Part shown: positions 1 to 11,100 of the stretch, one piece after another
Layout of the letters: each line of letters starts with the position of its first letter
Numbering within the stretch: position 1 is the stretch's first letter
Source: Gnetum montanum
Taxonomy: Eukaryota > Streptophyta > Gnetopsida > Gnetales > Gnetaceae
Reading direction: 5' to 3'
Assembly: GCA_015680685.1 (NCBI GenBank)
Contig: MNCI01026595.1
Location: 62,001 to 126,000, forward strand
DNA: 64,000 nucleotides
Program-made: the position numbers and the translations under genes
The notes under the pieces: model-generated
Database searches by the model: none
What the model was told of the DNA's origin: nothing
What the model saw: the letters and a program-made list of their open reading frames with translations, nothing else

Positions 1-147
1 CAAAAATGAGTTAAAACATGCCAGAATTGAGCACCTGGACCCCCCAGGACCTTCACCAAGGTCCCCAATAGCTCTNAATGAGTTAAAACATGCCAGAATT
101 GAGCACCTGGACCCCCTAGGACCTTCACCAAGGTCCCCAATAGCTCT
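1..147. repeat. Duplicated sequence around a single N (assembly join)
   Basis: Bases 5-75 and 77-147 are the same 71-bp sequence with one C/T difference, separated by one N at 76. This is what results when two contigs overlap but are joined by a placeholder N instead of being merged. The same arrangement occurs at 38115. I read it as an artefact rather than a tandem repeat. Confidence 0.8.
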
Positions 148-545
148 CAGGCACCTGAAAATCAAGTTTCAACCTTGAAATGATGCACTTCCATGACCTG
201 TACGTTGAGCATACGTACTCTACACGCCCAGCGTGCAACCCAGTGTACACCACCAGAAACAACCCAGAACAGGCACCAAACAATGAGATTTTCACCTAAA
301 ATTAACTCTTGGAGGTGGGGCAACTGTTGGGCATCATCACAGGCACCCAAAAATCAAGTTTTGACCTTAAAATGAAGCATTTTCATATGTGTACGCTGGG
401 TACATTTTTGGTGTACGCTGGCATGCTGTACGCTGGCATGCTGTACGCTGACATCCATGTACGCTGGCATGCTGTACGCTGGCATCCATGTACGCTAGCA
501 TCCTGTATGCTGGCATCCATGTATGCTAGCATGCTTTACGCTAGA
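148..545. repeat. Two diverged ~192-bp units and a TGTACGCTGGCATG minisatellite
   Basis: The words at 148 (CAGGCACC then AAAATCAAGTTT) recur at 340, giving two diverged units of about 192 bp. The second runs into short tandem copies of TGTACGCTGGCATG at 400-545. The position and the TACGCTG core match the U3 palindrome array of the neighbouring Tat LTRs. I take this as the left part of the interrupted LTR, from a divergent subfamily. Its true left end is not resolved. Confidence 0.5.
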
Positions 546-1191
546 ATGCAGGATGCTGTACAGTTGTAATTTCCTATGCACTCGGACAATGCAGCCACAT
601 GTCATCCGACCCAAAATCCTCTCACCCACGGCCACTCATACCCTTTCAGATCTGAATCCAAAGCCCAAAAATTTGATAAAAACCTCAATTTTTGACGAGA
701 TCAGGGGGGCAATTAGGAGCAAACCAGAGAGAAAAAGAGAGACGCTAAGAACCATAGCAAAAACCCTGTACGCTGGACCTTACCCTGCACGTTGAGCATA
801 CAGCCTCTATGTTGTGCCTGCAATTTGAACAAGCACATAGTCATCCCTGCATCCACCAGGGCTATTCGTCCACCTTGTGTCAGAGTCACAACTATGTTAG
901 ACCAGTGCATTGTAATTCTCATTTTGCAGTCATATTGCTACATTTCTTTACTAAGATTTGTTACAGTTTTTCCATTCATTGTTGTATGTTTACTGTTTAC
1001 GCTCTTGTACGTTTACCCTCCATTTACATCAATTACGCCGTTTACGCTCTGTTTATGTCAGTTACGCTGTTTACATATAACCCAAGCGTATAACACATCG
1101 ATGTATGTTTGGGGAAATTCTTGCCTGATTCGCGTGCGAACCACTCAAGGTACTTTACCTTCATTAATTCCAGCTTGCCCTCATGCGAAGG
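390..1191 (+). mobile_element. Tat-family LTR (LTR C), left part, interrupted by the 20.5-kb element
   Basis: From about 560 to 1191 this is a diverged reverse complement of the LTR starting at 1192. For example, the stretch with GCCACATGTCATCC near 590 and the GACACAAGGTGGACGAATAG block (in reverse) both match. The LTR stops at 1191 and resumes at 21694, ending GGTACA at 21777. It therefore lies in + orientation and is the insertion target of the minus-strand element. It keeps a TATA-like GATAAAAACCTC near 677. The part left of 560 is more divergent and its outer end is not found. Confidence 0.75.
1187..1191. other. Target-site duplication GAAGG (left)
   Basis: GAAGG directly precedes the left LTR edge (TGTATCGTCC at 1192). 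The same five bases follow the right LTR edge at 21694-21698. A 5-bp duplication is usual for Ty3/Gypsy integrase. Confidence 0.85.
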
Positions 1192-1781
1192 TGTATCGTC
1201 CGAAATCTTCAGTCTCCGACTGGAAGGAAACAGAAACCTGGAGATCTCCGGACATGCACAGAAGACCCTACCTTTGCTTGAGGGCAAGTTGGAATGAACA
1301 AAGGCAGAGTACCTTGAGTGGTCCGCACATGGATCAGGCAAGGATTTCCCCAAACGTACACCGAGGTGCTATACGTTAGGTTATATGTAAACGACATAAT
1401 AGATGTAAAACAGAGCGTAAACAGCGTAACTGATGTAAACAGAGCATAAACGTAAAAGAGCGTAAATAGTAAACATGCAACAATTAATGCAAAACTGTAA
1501 CAAATTTTAAGAAGAAAATGTAGCAATATTATTGCAAAATGAGAGTTACAATGCACCGGTCTAACGCAGTTGTGGCTTTGACACAAGGTGGACGAATAGC
1601 CCCGGTGGATGCTGGGATGATTGTGGGCTGGTTCAAACTGCAGGCACAGCATAGAGGCTATATGCTCAGTGTACAGGGTTAAGGTCCAGCGTACAAGGTT
1701 TCTGCTCTGGTTCTTAGCATCTCTATTTTCTCTCTCTAGTTTGCTCAAAATTGCCAACCCCGATCTAATGAAAAATTGAGG

Positions 1782-1789
1782 TTTTTATA
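1782..1789 (-). promoter_or_regulatory. TATA box of the Tat LTR (3' copy)
   Basis: The minus strand reads TGTATAAAAACCTC, downstream of the palindrome array, as expected for an LTR promoter. The inverted LTR at about 677 has a related GATAAAAACCTC. The 5' LTR has lost this segment (see 20900-20912). Confidence 0.55.
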
Positions 1790-1862
1790 CAGGTTTAGTC
1801 GTTAGACTCAGGTTGGATGACATGTGGCGCATTGACCGGGTGTAAAAGAATAAAATTTACAA

Positions 1863-2295
1863 GTGTACGACATGCTACATCTACTGGGCATATACACTAT
1901 ATCTGGTGGGCGTAGACTCTGGGCATATACGCTAGGTAGTCAGGACGTATACGCTAGGCGTATACGCTGTACATGTGCACTGGGTGTATACGCTGTGTCT
2001 GCTGGGCGTATACGCTGTTGGTTGCTCTGTTTGTGTGAATTGATGCTTTGTACCAAGTCTTGTTCTGTAGTGCTGTCTCCATGCTGTTTTCGAGAGTTGT
2101 ATGCCGGGCATATACATTAGTCGTACAGGTTGAGCGTACTTGTGAGGCATGTACGCTGGGCGTATACGTTGTGGATGTGTACATTGGGCGTGTACGCTGT
2201 GGATGCAAACTTGAGAGTATACGTTGGGCGTATACGCTGTGAGTGCAAACTTGGGCGTATACGCTGTGGGCGCAAACTTGGGCGTATACGCTGAA
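1863..2295. repeat. GCGTATACGC palindrome array in the 3' LTR
   Basis: Many copies of the self-complementary 10-mer GCGTATACGC and one-base variants are spaced by short GCTGGGC or GCTGTG linkers. Over much of the array the period is about 20-40 bp. The array sits in the U3 part, upstream of the TATA box on the minus strand. Copies here are more decayed (GCATATACGC, GTATACACT) than in the 5' LTR. Confidence 0.75.
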
Positions 2296-2520
2296 ATGCA
2301 TACTTAGTGAAAACTAAGTATGTTGAGCTCCGAAGTTGTCATTTCTGATAGTAGATGTTGTCGTGGTCGTTAGTGGGTCCCAGGGAACTGCTCTTTGTTG
2401 CGTTCGACTCCGCTTGAAGCTGTCTATGGGGCCCTCAAGCTTTAGTCATGCTGGGGAACATCATGACTTAGCTCGATTCTTGTTGGAGAAGTACTAAGCT
2501 CGAAATTTTGTGGTGTTTCA

Positions 2521-2536
2521 TTGGCCCCTCTTTGTT
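2521..2536 (-). promoter_or_regulatory. Polypurine tract of the giant Tat element
   Basis: Directly before the 3' LTR the minus strand reads AACAAAGAGGGGCCAA, then TGAAACACC. The AAAGAGGGG core is a normal plus-strand primer for reverse transcription. Four bases separate it from the LTR edge. Confidence 0.65.
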
Positions 2537-3585
2537 GACGCTTGGAGGAATTGACTTGAGAAGCATCTACAAAGAAGTGCAAAACACCACAAGTAACTTG
2601 ATAGAGATTTTTTCCTTTGCCACCTGATTAGACATCATCGCACCGTGTTTAGTAGTACATGGGATTGTGGAAAATGGAATTTGTATTTGATAAGGAAAGG
2701 GAAACTGTGGGGATTTGGGAGGAATCAAGGTTGTGCATTGTGAAGAGGATGTTCTAGTGTGTATACGGGTCATGCTGATCCTTTGTCAATAGCCATTGTT
2801 TAGCAGACTCGGAATCAAGACATGAGATGTGCGTCCCTTGGCGAAACCAGACTCTTGGTTAGTGTCCAAGAGGACTTTTTGGCAAAACCAAAGTCACGTG
2901 ATGATGTGTTGCATTCTTTGGAGGAACAGGGCCCTTGTTTAGTGTTTAGGGGACCCTGTTAGCAGAGAGCCAAAGCCATGCAATCAGATGTTACTTGAGC
3001 ATTTGAGTCATGAGTACTTAGTTCTAAGACAATCGTCTTCTCTCCTGGGGCTTGTATGGGAAGTGCCAAGGGTCTTTTTTTTGTGAGGAGCTTTGTTTTG
3101 ATCTTGTACTCAAGCTCAAGTGCCATGTTGTGTGTTGCAACTGCTTAAAAGTGTTCCAGTGTGCAACAGTGTGCTCAAAGTTTTGAGTGTACTCGGTGTA
3201 TCAAGAGTGTGGCTGAGTAGAGTATGTTGATGAATAGATAGGAAATGTACCGGGAAATGGGGATGTACTAGTGAATGGCTCGATGAACCTGGTTACGTGT
3301 GTGAGGAGCAATGTCTCACCTTGCTGCTTATGATGAAATGCATTCTTGTACGAACACCTCTGAGTGTCATCCTGCAAACACAACTCCAAGAAGACAAGAA
3401 AACCATGAGTGAGTAAGCAAGCTTAGACTTAAACTGCTACTGATGAAACAAAGGCACCAGATGAGATTTTAGGCATTGTATATGAATGGCAGCGATGTTG
3501 TCAGGATCGGCCAATGGGCGAGTGATGCAGCGATTCTGATGAGGTTTGAATGCAGCCACTGATTGAGTAACCAGAGATGAAATTG
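2537..3585 (-). other. 3' untranslated region, no gene seen
   Basis: This is about 1 kb between the purine tract and the array at 3586. Only short open frames without family features occur. I see no repeat or coding signal. Confidence 0.5.
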
Positions 3586-3960
3586 CCAGTTTATAGCCTT
3601 AGCGGACTATCATGGGTTAGTTTTGTGTCATGACCCATTGGACATTTCCCGTTTAACATCATGGCAGACGGTGCATTGCCAGTTTCTAGTCTTAGCGGAC
3701 CATGAAGAGGCAAACTAGTTTATAGTCTTAGCAGACTCTGGTGAATGCAACTGTGGTAGTTTACTATCGTACTGGATGGGTGCTAGTTTATTGTCATTGT
3801 AGACATTGTGTGGTATCATTTTATCGTCATGATGCCAAGACAAGTTGTGGTATTAGTTTTAAGTCATGATTCCAGGACTGTTCTATGGTATCAGTTTACT
3901 GTCATGATTCCAGGACGAGCTGTGGTATCAGTTTATAGTCGTGATGCCAGGACTCTCACG
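3586..3960. repeat. AGTTTA-type array downstream of integrase
   Basis: About ten diverged units follow the pattern AGTTTATAGYCNTNNCNGGAC, for example at 3588, 3721, 3757, 3897 and 3931. The words AGTTTA and a GGAC-like end recur every 30-50 bp. The same design, better conserved, is found at 7360-7635 and 12635-12870. Confidence 0.6.
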
Positions 3961-3975
3961 TACCTGAGTCTGTGC

Positions 3976-5128
3976 TCAAATGTGGAACGGTTTTAAGAAC
4001 AAGTGATTAGTTGGATTTGTAAGCTCATTCCCTTCCATATCACCTAACTTGAATGTTCCGTTGTCGTATGATTTGGTGACCAAGTAAGGCCCTTCCCAGT
4101 TGGCTGAGAATATGTCCGGGTGTTCCCGAATGGCCTTAAGTACAAGGTCGCCTTCTTTGATAGGGCGCTTATGAATGTTGTGCCGATGGCGCTGTTGTTG
4201 TTGTTTTTGGTACCATTCAATCTAATCAAGTGCACATATGCATTCCTCCTCCACCGAGTCTAGGTCAATGATGCATAGGTCATTGTTTTGCCCTTCGTTG
4301 AGGAGTCCAGAAAGCGTGATCCTTAAATATGGTACCTATAATTCCAAAGGTAAAATAGCTTCTGAACCATAAACAAGACTATATGGCATTTTACCTATTG
4401 AAGTCCGATGTGTAGTACGATAGGCCCACAATGCATATACTAGCTGTTCGTGCCATCTTTTCTTGCTTTGCGTAAGCATCTTTTTAAGTATTGTAATGAT
4501 GGTTTTGTTTGTGGCATCTGCTTGCCCATTGCTCTGAGGGTAGTAAGGGGATGAAAATGAGTTTTTGATCCCCAGACTTTCGCAAAAAGTTTTGGTCTCA
4601 GCATTGCTGAATTGTGGCCCGTTATCAGTGATGATGGCCATGGGGATGCCAAAACGGGTTACAATGTTTTTGAAAATGAAGTTGCATACGTGTTTAGACG
4701 TGGTCTTTCGAAGGGGAACAACTTCTACCCACTTCATGAAGTATTTTGTTGTAGTTATGATGAAACTATGCCCTGCAGAAGATGAGGGTGTTATTGGTCC
4801 GATAAGGTCCAACCCCCACCTTTGAAAGGGCCATGTGATTTGTGTTGTATGCAACTCATTTGGTGGGACATGGATTAGATTACTATGTCTTTGACAGGTA
4901 CTGCATGTTTTAGCCTTGGAGAGATAGTCATATTCCATGTGTGGCCAATAATAGCCTAAGCATCTTATCTTTGTTGCCATTGCTTTTGGTGCTATATGTC
5001 CTCCGCATAGTCCGTCGTGTACTTGCTCAACGATGGTTTGGGCATCAGTGCTACTAACGCATGTTAGCAATATGCCTTCGTAGGATCGACGACACAAGGT
5101 GTCCCCTACCAGTGCATATTGTTTAGAA
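3976..5128 (-). pseudogene. Integrase of the giant Tat element
   Basis: Integrase inserts the element cDNA into the host genome. The frame 5097-4336 is open. The N-terminal zinc finger is visible as HDGLCGGH followed by CSTCQRH. The core has GLDLIGPI (first Asp) and IITDNGPQF (second Asp). The third catalytic residue is Asp (NGQADATNK) where the family has Glu. After a TAG near 4336 the C-terminal domain continues (WEGPYLV near 4085) to a TGA at 3976-3978. The 5' end runs into the N gap. The copy is probably non-functional. Confidence 0.88.
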
Positions 5129-5306
5129 NNNNNNNNNNNNNNNNNNNNNNNNNNNNNNNNNNNNNNNNNNNNNNNNNNNNNNNNNNNNNNNNNNNNNNNN
5201 NNNNNNNNNNNNNNNNNNNNNNNNNNNNNNNNNNNNNNNNNNNNNNNNNNNNNNNNNNNNNNNNNNNNNNNNNNNNNNNNNNNNNNNNNNNNNNNNNNNN
5301 NNNNNN
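5129..5306. other. Assembly gap, 178 N
   Basis: A run of N lies inside pol, between the second RNase H and integrase. Open frames reported across it are meaningless. Confidence 1.
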
Positions 5307-5874
5307 AGTTGTGAGTCTCCCCTAACCATAAGTCATGTGATATCTGAAGCTAGTGCTGCCATGATACCTCTAAGGAGACCTTCGTACTCTGCTATGTTGT
5401 TGGTACAGTGAAAGTCAAAATGATAAGTAAAGGGTCGGATCTCCCTAGAGGGATAGGTGATGACAGCAGCAGCACTTTCCCCTTGAGAGGTGGATGCCCC
5501 ATCGAAGTTCAAAACAGCTCCGTAGTCATTGGGCACTATGGTTATTGCACTTACATTTTCGTCAGGGAATTCTGGCTCTATCGTTGCTTGATCGTGCGTT
5601 GGTGACGCAGTCATTTGATTTGCTATGGCTTGACCCTTAATTGATGATTGCACTATGTAGTGTAGGTCAAACTCCGCTATCATGGCTTTCCAATGGGCTA
5701 TTCGACTTGTCTCGTAAATATTTCTTGTGATGGCTTTGAGCACATTATCCTTGCAGATTATGTTAACTTGGTTATGGAAGAGGTAATGTCATCATTTCTT
5801 TAAGGAAAAGACCAGGGCTAAACATGACCTCTCCACCTCGTTATACTTTTTTTCATGGGCTACTAATGCATGGC
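5307..5874 (-). pseudogene. Dual RNase H region of the Tat element
   Basis: RNase H removes RNA from the RNA-DNA hybrid during reverse transcription. On the minus strand the end of the ordinary Ty3 RNase H is seen at about 5870-5650 (ERSCLALVF, then AEFDLHYIVQSSIKG), with stops. A second, archaeal-type RNase H follows at about 5560-5307, with NFDGAST (first Asp), TNNIAEYEGLL (Glu) and RGDSQ (second Asp) at the gap. The dual arrangement is characteristic of the plant Tat group. This block is in a different frame from RT, so at least one frameshift lies near 5750-5870. Confidence 0.8.
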
Positions 5875-6888
5875 TTAAGTAGTAGATGGGGACTTCGTTC
5901 CATCGTTTTTTTTCTGGCAAAGCATGGACGTGATTGACAAATCCGAAGTGGCTAGGTAGATGTAAAATGGTTTAGCATTTTGAGGTGGATAAACCATGGG
6001 TAGTCGGGCAAGTGTTGTTTTAATATTGTCAAATGCTTCTTGGCACTGTGGAGTCCATTCAAAATGGATGTTCTTTCGTAGTAAGTGGTTCATAGGTTTC
6101 AACTTGTCTGTTAGTTTTTCTATGAAATGTCTGATGAACTGTAATCTACCTTGTAGACCTCGAAGTTTGGTAAGGTTGCCAGGTGATTTTAAGTTTGTTA
6201 TGGCCTTAACTTTATCAGGGTCTACTCGTATCCCTGCTTCCGAGGCTATGAATCCAAGCATTTTTCCTGTCTTAACTCCGAAGACGCATTTCTTTGGGTT
6301 AAGTCTTAGCTCATATTTTAAACAACGCTTTAGCACCAAGTCAAGGTCTTGTACATGTTGTTGTGATGTTTTTGATTTAACCACAATGTTGTCCACGTAG
6401 TCGTTGAGTGAGTGGAACATGTAATCGCTAAAAATGAATGTCATTGCCCTTTGATATGTGGCCCCAGCGTTCTTGAGACCGAAGGGCATTATTGTGTAAC
6501 AAAAGGTTCCCCTTGGTGTCACAAAGGTAGTCCGGAGCTGATGTTCCGGATTAATGCGTATCTGGTTGTATCCCGAGAAGCCATCCATAAAAGATAATAG
6601 GGCGTGCCCAGTGGTTGAGTCAATAAGTTGATCAATGCTGGGTAGGGGAAAATCATCTTTTATGGTTGCAACGTTGAGATCCCGAAAGTCAATGCATAAG
6701 CGAATACTTCCGTTCTTTTTCGGGACAATGACCATGTTGGATACCCAATCGGCGTAATCGACAGCTCGAATGAAACCAGCCTGATAAAGTTTGGTGATCT
6801 CATTGCGAACTGCAAATGCTACCTCAGGTTTAACCTTTTGCACCTTTTTTTTTATTGGCCTCAATTTTGGATCAAGGATAATGTTGTG
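5875..6888 (-). pseudogene. Reverse transcriptase of the giant Tat element
   Basis: The frame is open from 6864 to 5875. Family motifs in order are DWVSNMVIVPKKNGS, LCIDFRDLN, FPLPSIDQL, FMDGFSGYNQI, TPRGTFCYTIMPFGL and, at about 6388-6399, DYVDNIVVKS. The catalytic YVDD box is therefore YVDN. The change is GAC to AAC, which on the + strand is a CpG to TpG transition. The thumb continues with LNPKKCVFGV and LRGLQGRLQFIRHFIEK. A TAG at about 6891 precedes the block. The enzyme would be inactive with this substitution. Confidence 0.9.
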
Positions 6889-7330
6889 CTAGATGATTCG
6901 AGGATCTAGCCTGGGCATGTCGGTGTAAGACCAAGAGAATACCTTCATGTTGTTTCGAAGCACATCTTCTATGTCTTTGGCCAGTGGAGGTTGCAATAGT
7001 GTACTTAATTTTAATATTTTGGTTTCACCATCAGGCATAACGATGGGGGTTTCAGTCAACGGGTCTTCAGTGATGTTTTCAGCTTCTATGTCAAGGGGCT
7101 TTGTCATACCTTTGTAGTTATCTAGCATTTATTGTGTTGAGGCTATGACTACGTCGTCTGTTGATAAACTTAAGTGGATGAGATTTATGTCGATATCCCT
7201 CGCGATCTTTTCGTATGGCCCATCGATGATTAACTGTGCAGATAAACGCTGACAATCTATCGGGCTTGCTCCTGCCAATAAACAGAGAGCAAAATGAGCT
7301 AATAGGTATTGTTCCATGTTCTCTGGCAGC
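6889..7330 (-). pseudogene. Pol linker upstream of RT
   Basis: The frame is the same as RT. The segment FSWSYTDMPRLDPRII (about 6940-6890) is the usual lead-in to Tat RT. It is interrupted by TAG at 6891 and by TAA at 7129. The farther part (7317-7132) has EQYLLAHFALCLLAG and no named domain. Recognisable coding ends near 7330, where the array begins. Confidence 0.65.
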
Positions 7331-7359
7331 GTAAGTCATGTGTACATGTATGATGGTGG

Positions 7360-7635
7360 TTTATCGTCGCACCAGGACACATGGCACTTTAAGACCTTAC
7401 TAGGCCGTGAGTGGTAGTTTAATGCCATACCAGGCCGTGTGTGTGCTGTAGGTGGCAATTTAAGACCTTACCAAGCCGTCATGGCAATTTAAGGCCATAA
7501 TGGACCGTCTTGTGAGCCGTGGGTGGCAGTTTAAGGCCTTACCGGGCCGTATGGGGTAGCTTGTAACAGTTTAAGACCTTACCTAGCCGTTATGGTAGTT
7601 TAAGGCCATACCAGGCCGTCATGGTAGTTTAATTT
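7360..7635. repeat. AGTTTAAGGCC array upstream of RT
   Basis: About eight units follow GGCAGTTTAAGGCCTTACCAG (variants ending GGCCGT), with spacing from 27 to about 55 bp. AAGGCC and GGCC(GT) make each unit partly self-complementary. It is one of three related arrays in the element and the best preserved. Confidence 0.75.
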
Positions 7636-7828
7636 TCACAGGAGAGTTTGCGCCCAAACGTTCAGTGTGGGCATCTGAAGTTGGCGTATGAGGGAATTAG
7701 GATATGGTAGTATTCACTTTGTTTTATATATTTTTTTATTTTGTATTTCAAACAATTTTAAGAATAAAAGAAATAAATAAAGAAAAAGAAAAAGAAACAA
7801 AATGGAAGGTAGAGGTGGCGGTGCGGCT

Positions 7829-7843
7829 CAGCGCTATATATAG
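7829..7843 (+). promoter_or_regulatory. Candidate promoter (TATA box) of the antisense gene
   Basis: The sequence GCGCTATATATAGCG is a palindromic TATA box about 300 bp before the ATG at 8142. It follows an A/T-rich stretch (7704-7800). It is the only strong TATA box near the gene start. The call is inference from position. Confidence 0.45.
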
Positions 7844-7892
7844 CGTAGGGGTGTTATTTGGAGGCGCCGTGAATCTTGAAGCAAAACCGAGC

Positions 7893-8125
7893 ATGAGCGT
7901 AAACCTCAGCGTAAGCGTAAACGACCAAACCCCAATGTAAGCGTAAACCTTCAACGTAAGCGTAAACCTCAGCGTAAGCGTAGACGACCAAACCCCAACG
8001 TAGAGACTCAGCATAGGCGTAGAGGCATGAGCTTGGGCATAGAGGCTCAGCGTAGGCATGAGCGTAGAGGCTCAGACTCAGCATAGAGGTGTGAGCTCGG
8101 CATACAGCCTCAAACCTTAGCATAA
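7893..8125. repeat. GCGTAAAC / GCGTAGAGGCTCA repeats in the 5' leader of the antisense gene
   Basis: Short tandem words AGCGTAAACCTCAGCGTAAG and, farther on, GCGTAGAGGCTCAG repeat between the TATA box and the ATG. They share the GCGTA core with the LTR arrays and intron-1 array. On the minus strand they give open frames that I regard as spurious. Confidence 0.65.
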
Positions 8126-8141
8126 ACCTTTCAGTTCCAGC

Positions 8142-11100
8142 ATGCAGGACATCGAGATGGGCAAAGGTAAGGAGGTAGAAGGTCAGGGGAGGAAGGGGCC
8201 TGACCTGACTTTCGTACAGGAAAGCGAGGCCATGTTGTAGTGTCTGCCTAGGCCAAGGGTTCCATCATGGCCTGGATCGTCACATAGGTAGGCTCTAATC
8301 CTACTTCTGTTAGTTATTTTCATTGGTACATATTATTCGGCGTAGACAATTTTCGTAGCATAGATAGTTTCTGTAGCGTAAAGGGTTTCGGCGTATACGC
8401 CCAACGTAGACAGTTAGCATAGAGGGCCTGTACGCTGAGCGTATGTCCGCAGCGTAGAGGGTCTCTATAGCGTATAGGATCTGTACGTTGAGCGTAGAAG
8501 GTTTCCTTAGCGTACAGCGTAGACAGTTTGAACAGTGTGTAGCGTAGAGGACTTTAATAATATACAACGTAGATGATTTTATTAGTATGTAGCGTAGATA
8601 ATTTTCATAGCGTATACACTGACTATTTTCACGACGTATACGCTGACTTGTTACACAGTTTTCAGCATGAACTGTTTGCACAACGTTCAGCATAAACTGT
8701 TTACACAGCGTATACGCTGAAGGCTTTTACGGCATATATGTTGAGGATTTTCACAGTGTATACGTTGAGCGTAAACAGTTTGTTCTTTTTCAGGCAGTGT
8801 ATAGCGTAGACCTGTTTTTACAGCGTATATGCTGGCAATTTTTTTATAGCGTAGACAGTTTTCATAGCGTATACGCTGATGGTTTTTATAGCGTATACGC
8901 TGAGAGTGAACAGTTTTTTGAACAATGTATACGCTATTCGAAAACAATTTGTAATTTTTCTAAGTGTTGGCCTTCAACATGGAATTTTGTTGTTTCCTCT
9001 CCTTTTCATGTATGGCTAATTTATCGTGGCATCTTGATTGCTTGCAGGGACATTGAACCTTTTCTCCTGGTAGTTGAGCTAGTTGGGGTACTGGCATGGT
9101 TCGGGCCCCTTGAGACCGATGAACCTACCCCTGATCTGACCATTGACAACAATGGGGTATGGTTCAGGGAAGGGGCATGTGAATTCCTCGCCTTCATCCT
9201 AGACAGATTTAAGGTGGTGGTCTAGTCACATCTAAGCGAACAAGTGGCACAAAGCATGTTGCCGGGAGCTTCGGAGGGCATCACAGTTTTTATGGAGGAT
9301 ATTGATGAGGGGCCGCTTGTGATCGAGGACGGTTCCTCTAGCGGGCCCAGGTTTACTCGCCTGTTAGCACGCGTGTGGGAACTGTTGCCACGAGGGCATG
9401 ATTATCTCAACAACATCCTGTTTCTGGCTGCACGTGCACACACGTTATTTCAGAACCCTCCTGGCACAGTGTACCAGGTGGAGTGGTAAGATCGCTTGAT
9501 TTGTCATTTCTAGTTTTTGTTTTTTAGTGTTTGCCTCTATTTTGACAACCGTTCTTTTGCAGGCCCCAAGTTAACCAAGATGGGACATGCGTTGATAACG
9601 ATGGGCTTGCCCTAATGCATACTGCTCTAGAGACCTTTATGACGGGTCCCACCCTTCGCGGAGCTGTGTTAGCTCAAACCATGGGTGATATTGTCCATTT
9701 CCATAAATGATTTTCTAGAGCATTTGCACAGTGTACAGCTTGTCGGTGGTTGCATGGCGATTGGTCGCATAAGGGACCAGTCTTCCCTCGTGATGCTAAT
9801 CTGACTTCTGGCACCTCTAAGTCTACAACTAAAGGTAAGTGACAATATTTTCTAGATGCCTTAGTATGTTTATCCGACTGCTGGTGGTCATACTGATGTG
9901 ATGGTTTCAAACTGTGTTTACAGTTGATGTCCCTCCCGGTGGAGACCCTGTCACAATAGGACGAACTGAGAGTACCCTCTCAATGAAATTTGGGAAAATC
10001 AGCAAGGCACAGAAATGGTTGCGCACCCATGCCCCGTTGTCCATTGTACGTTGTTTAGATGATGTCGGCCTTATGGAGCTCTTTACAACCTCGAGCCCTA
10101 ATGTGTCGATAGCAAAAATGATCGGGATCATGGATTCATTCGACAAGTCCGTCTCTTACTACAGCACCCGTATTAAGGATGTCAAGATAGTCTTCCATCT
10201 GTCGGCCGAATTCTTTTTGGACTTGTTCCGTATACCAGTAGATGGCGTAAATGTAGTTTTGGACAGGGCTCAGAAAGAGCTCCATATGGTACGTGAACTA
10301 GAGGACTGGTTAGGCATTACCAAGGGCGCTAAGGGATTCCCTATGCAGGGGAAGTCAAAGGTTGAGGAAGTTAATGAATTATATTCCCTGTTTAGGGCAC
10401 GAGTGTTCCCTAAATCCCTCTCCTAGGTGAGGAGTCTTGGTGTTGAAGCTGTACGTATTATGCGAATCATCTTAGAAACTAGGATGCGCTATAACTAGGC
10501 TCAGTTTTTGTTATCGGGCCTTCACAAGGAGATAGTGTGATTGCACTCAAATGTTGAGGCGCAATCCCATTTTACATTTGCATTCTTTGCTGGCTATCTT
10601 CATCGTTTGGCCAAGTTTCTAGTGGTTTGCGCGAACAATAAGTATGTTCTACGGGATTGTGGTCAATTATCTCGCCCGTGGATCAACCATTTGTTTGAAA
10701 TAGCTGAATCCCAAGATGCACCTGAGGGAATTGATGAATTCGTATCTATCACGATAGGGGGGTCATCTAGTATCTCCATCCACACATGTGACAGTATGGG
10801 GTTGGAACTAGATGACGTACCCTATACTACCAAGAGGGCTGAACAGGTCATCAAAGAAACCATTGGTAGCTTCCTCAAGGGAAGGTTGGACCTTGGCGAC
10901 CCTCCAAACCCAGAAGGGGACAGGGAACACGGTATATTTCCTTTCATTTTGTTGCATCGCTTTGTGAGTTTTTGTTTTATGGTGTTTTACTTTTATGTTT
11001 TCATCGCTTCTAGACGAAGGTAGTGAAACCAGAATGATGTGGCTGGACGTGCCCATGAAAACGGTTCCCCCTGAAAGGACTGCGGAGGTTAGTCCGTCTC

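Larger units (their letters stand above)
640..1795. repeat. ~550-bp inverted repeat formed by opposed LTRs
   Basis: Bases 640-1191 pair with about 1270-1795 in reverse orientation, with roughly 78 bp between the arms. The structure follows directly from an LTR inserting into an opposed LTR of the same family. Transcribed through, it would fold into a long hairpin. Confidence 0.75.
1192..2520 (-). repeat. 3' LTR of the giant Tat element
   Basis: This 1329-bp LTR starts TGTATCGTCC and ends GGTGTTTCA on the + strand, so on the minus strand it runs TGAAACACC to GATACA. It aligns with 20284-21693 throughout. In the 115-bp stretch at 1311-1425 I count about 14 differences by eye, nearly all transitions, so the insertion is not recent. 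Compared with the other LTR it lacks one ~45-bp tandem copy of the GTAAAC-rich unit. It holds the U3 palindrome array at 1863-2295 and a TATA box at 1782-1789. Confidence 0.9.

Noticed and set aside
1932-2301. ORFs in the LTR arrays (also 20916-21490)
   Set aside because: They arise from the GCGTATACGC repeat, which is open in several frames on both strands.
4565-4825. Plus-strand ORFs opposite integrase and RT (also 5996-6400)
   Set aside because: They are shadows of the minus-strand pol, which carries the family motifs.
8330-8940. Regularly spaced repeats resembling a CRISPR array
   Set aside because: Units are degenerate, spacers are not unique and the context is a plant retrotransposon.
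7748-9000. Minus-strand open frames rich in Tyr, Ala, Arg and Ser (7748-8123, 8310-8947)
   Set aside because: They are translations of the GCGTA tandem repeats opposite the leader and intron 1 of the antisense gene, with no domain and no codon pattern beyond the repeat.
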